DNA from: Saccharomonospora glauca K62
Lineage (GTDB): Bacteria > Actinomycetota > Actinomycetes > Mycobacteriales > Pseudonocardiaceae
NCBI RefSeq assembly: GCF_000243395.2
Contig: NZ_CM001484.1
Location: forward strand, 3,094,524 to 3,158,523
Direction: 5' to 3'
Length of the DNA: 64,000 nt
Both the position numbers and the translations under genes were made by a program. The notes under the pieces are model-generated. The model saw nothing but the letters and a program-made list of their open reading frames with translations, was not told the DNA's origin and did no database searches. Positions 61,805 through 64,000 of the stretch are shown here, piece by piece. Position 1 is the first letter of the stretch, and every line of letters begins with the position of its first letter.

Positions 61805-62685
61805 CAGATGGCCTCCTTGAAGATCTCTTCCAACGAGGGCAGCACCGGGGTGAAGCTGCGGACGGCGCCCTTACCGAGCGCGGCCTTCAACACGTCCTGG
61901 TCACTGGTGCCGCCGGTGAGCTCGAACACCGCGCGGGGACCGTCCAGATCGACCACCCGCACCCCGGCGAGGTCGCGCAGCCACCCGGCGTCGGAGTCCA
62001 CCACGAGTTCCCACCGCTCCGTACCGTGTTCGCGACGCAGTTGCTCCCGGTCGCCGCTTGCGGCGATCGTGCCCCCGGACAGGATCACGAGATCGTCGCA
62101 GAGCTGCTCCACGATGGCGAGCTGGTGGCTGGAGAACAATACGGGCACGCCCTGCGCGGCCCGCTCCCGCAACACCCCGAGCACCACGTCCACGGCGATG
62201 GGGTCGAGCCCGGAGAACGGCTCGTCGAGGATCAACAGCACGGGATCGTGCACCAGCGCGGCCGCCACCTGCACCCGCTGCTGATTGCCCAGCGACAGAT
62301 CCTCCAGCTTGTCGTCGGCCCGCGACGCCAGATCGAGTTGGTCGAGCAGTTCCTCGGTGTTGCGTCGCGCCGTGGCGCGGTCCAGGCCGTGGAGCTGTCC
62401 GAGCCACGCGACCTGCTCGGCCACCTTCATCTTCGGGTACAGCCCGCGCTCCTCCGGCATGTAGCCGAAACGTTGCCGTAGTGACCCCGTGACGGGTTCT
62501 CCGTTCCACGTCACCGAACCCCCGTGCGGGGCGAGCACACCCAGGATGATGCGCATCGTGGTGGTCTTGCCCGCGCCGTTGGCACCGAGGAAACCCGTCA
62601 TCCGACCAGGGCGCACCTCGAACGACACGTCGTGGAGCACCCTGTGATCGCCGAAGTGGCGACTGATGCTGGTCACTGTCAACAT
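61804..62685 (-). CDS. ABC transporter ATP-binding protein (NatA-like)
   Basis: 293 residues. Walker A GANGAGKTTTMRIIL, signature LSLGNQQRVQVAAAL, Walker B LLILDEPFSGLDPIAV and a switch His (SSHQLAIVEQL). A C-terminal ~80-residue domain is typical for NatA/drug exporters. Together with the permease it makes a Na+ or drug/peptide exporter; substrate unknown. Confidence 0.92.
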   Translation of the reverse strand: MLTVTSISRHFGDHRVLHDVSFEVRPGRMTGFLGANGAGKTTTMRIILGVLAPHGGSVTWNGEPVTGSLRQRFGYMPEERGLYPKMKVAEQVAWLGQLHGLDRATARRNTEELLDQLDLASRADDKLEDLSLGNQQRVQVAAALVHDPVLLILDEPFSGLDPIAVDVVLGVLRERAAQGVPVLFSSHQLAIVEQLCDDLVILSGGTIAASGDREQLRREHGTERWELVVDSDAGWLRDLAGVRVVDLDGPRAVFELTGGTSDQDVLKAALGKGAVRSFTPVLPSLEEIFKEAI

Positions 62686-62771
62686 GCCGGCAAGTCAAGC
62701 AGCAGCCGGCACTCCGTGTCGTCGAGCCACGGAACGATCATGACCTCCACCTCGCGACGGATGCCGGGCGC

Positions 62772-63476
62772 TCACGCTCCGCCGGGAGTGACGATGCCGT
62801 TCTCGTACGCGTAGACGACGGCATGGGTGCGGTCGCGCAAACCCAGCTTGGCGAGGATGCGCGAGACATGCGTCTTGACCGTGGTCTCGCCGAGGAAGAG
62901 CTGCTCGGCGATCTCGGCGTTGCTCGCTCCCTTGGCCAGCAGGGTGAGCACCTCGAACTCCCGGTCGGTGAGTTCCGGAGGGCGACGGACGGGCGGAGCC
63001 ACCCTCGGCGAGGAGAACCGCGCGATCACCCTGCGCGTCACCTCGGGGGACAGCAACGCGTCCCCGCGAGCGACCACGTGCACCGACTCGATCAGATCCT
63101 CGGGCGAGGCGTTCTTCAACAAAAACCCGCTCGCCCCCGCTTGCAGGGCCTCGAACAGATAGTCCTCGCGATCGAACGTCGTGAGGATGATGACCTTCGT
63201 GGGATGGTCGCCCCGAGCGGGGCCGAGCAGGCGGCGCGTGGCCTCCAGGCCGTCGAGTTTCGGCATCTGGACATCCATGAGCACCACGTCGGGTCGCAGT
63301 CGCGTCGCGAGCTCGACGGCCTCCTCCCCGTCCCCGGCCTCGCCGACCACCTCGATGCCCTCCCCGGAGGACAGAATCACCCGGAACCCGGCACGCACGA
63401 GTGCCTGGTCGTCCGCCAGGAGGACCCGCAGGGGCCCTTCGGTGCGTTCCTTCGCCGCGGTGGTGCCGTCGGTCAC
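62772..63476 (-). CDS. NarL/LuxR-type response regulator
   Basis: 234 residues from the GTG at 63476. Receiver domain with phospho-Asp in DVVLMDVQMPKLDG and lysine in GFLLKNASPEDL. C-terminal LuxR HTH LTDREFEVLTLLAKGASNAE followed by IAEQLFLGETTVKTHVSRIL. Partner of the kinase encoded just upstream; likely controls the ABC exporter. Confidence 0.93.
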   Translation of the reverse strand: MTDGTTAAKERTEGPLRVLLADDQALVRAGFRVILSSGEGIEVVGEAGDGEEAVELATRLRPDVVLMDVQMPKLDGLEATRRLLGPARGDHPTKVIILTTFDREDYLFEALQAGASGFLLKNASPEDLIESVHVVARGDALLSPEVTRRVIARFSSPRVAPPVRRPPELTDREFEVLTLLAKGASNAEIAEQLFLGETTVKTHVSRILAKLGLRDRTHAVVYAYENGIVTPGGA

Positions 63477-63492
63477 GAGTTCACAATCCTCC

Positions 63493-64000
63493 TCACGGGG
63501 TCTCGGCCCCGGTCCCCACCGGCGTCGGGTGGGTTCGGGGGAAGCTGGCGCGGACACGGTACCCGCCGGTGCGCCTCGGGCCCGTCTCCAGCTCCCCGCC
63601 GTGCACGGCCACGCGCTCACGCATGCCCACCAGGCCGAGACCGCTTCCCTGCGGGCGCCCCGGCCCCGACGGACCCCGACCGTCGTCGGTGATCTCCACC
63701 TCCACGCTCGTGTCGAGGTAACGCAACCTCACGTCCGCGGAATGGGCCGCGGCATGCTTGACGATGTTCGTCAACGCCTCTTGCACGATGCGGTAGATCG
63801 ACAACGCGACGCCCTCCGACACCGGATACGGTTCGCCGTAGACGGCGAACGACACGTCGAGGGAAGCGGAACGCGTGCGTTCCACCAGGGCGGGAAGGTC
63901 GTCCAAGCCGGGAGATGCCGTGTGGGACGACTCGGTCGTGTTCTCCTCGGTGTCTCCGGGAGGCTCCGCACGCAGCACGCCGAGCAGTCCTCGTAGCTCC
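63493..64000 (-). CDS. NarL/DesK-type sensor histidine kinase, C-terminal part
   Basis: The gene runs off the right edge; about 168 residues are seen. The HATPase domain has IVQEALTNIVKHAAAHSADV (N box), ITDDGRGP (G1) and GLGLVGMRERVAVHGGELET (G2). The dimerisation helix and sensor lie beyond the window. It ends 16 bases before the response regulator start, a normal two-component operon. Confidence 0.9.
   Translation of the reverse strand, partial: ELRGLLGVLRAEPPGDTEENTTESSHTASPGLDDLPALVERTRSASLDVSFAVYGEPYPVSEGVALSIYRIVQEALTNIVKHAAAHSADVRLRYLDTSVEVEITDDGRGPSGPGRPQGSGLGLVGMRERVAVHGGELETGPRRTGGYRVRASFPRTHPTPVGTGAETP

Overview
The window is high-GC actinomycete DNA: frequent GTG starts, 1-4 nt gene overlaps, a complete phenylacetate (paa) catabolon with PaaR-like operators, a GH64 beta-1,3-glucanase and DUF3558-type lipoproteins. 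Together these suggest Pseudonocardiales, possibly Saccharomonospora or a relative; that placement is inference.

Layout. (1) 1-15,700 is a worn accessory island built around heavy-metal defence. It holds a CadC-type sensor, an AraC/lipid-hydroxylase pair, a CmtR-type sensor overlapping a P1B ATPase and lspA, then a TlpA-like lipoprotein, CcdA, a VKOR fossil and lnt. After these come Tn3-family and IS110 wreckage, a truncated second lspA with a 21-residue cysteine-rich peptide, and an IS5-family element with TIRs that interrupts a small gene. (2) 15,700-20,150 holds an ArsR/MFS divergon, GH64 and YrhK. (3) 20,500-25,860 is a secreted polymorphic toxin locus: a WXG-like protein, an RHS protein with a deaminase-like tip, and an overlapping immunity candidate. 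(4) 27,935-31,793 is an AT-richer three-gene operon with overlapping stops and starts: a Nudix/NrtR-like regulator, an MTAN/PNP-type nucleosidase and a four-TM protein. The last two share a RHIM/BASS-like motif. I regard this as the best candidate for an undescribed conflict or cell-suicide system. (5) 32,948-39,161 is a signalling cluster: a DUF7019-like protein, a Ser/Thr kinase-TPR-WD40 protein broken by one frameshift, a zinc-finger TPR protein and an ADP-ribosylglycohydrolase. (6) 40,273-49,549 is the phenylacetate pathway, paaZABCDE and paaH on the minus strand, paaI-paaK-paaR on the plus strand. (7) 50,356-57,836 holds a secreted HNH nuclease, TetR/GNAT, a large XRE regulator, and an XRE-ImmA/IrrE-DUF6545 cassette followed by a PAP2-type protein. 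(8) 57,921-60,603 pairs a BesD/HalD-family 2OG-Fe(II) oxygenase with a carnitine acyltransferase-like enzyme. (9) 60,659 to the end holds an ABC exporter and a NarL/DesK-type two-component system cut by the right edge.

How the genes work together. In the island, metal sensing and export are combined with lipoprotein maturation and extracytoplasmic thiol chemistry. The paa genes convert phenylacetate via PA-CoA, epoxide and oxepin-CoA towards beta-oxidation under a TetR repressor. Regions 4 and 5 both look NAD/ADP-ribose themed (Nudix, nucleosidase, ADP-ribosylglycohydrolase), although they are separate transcription units.
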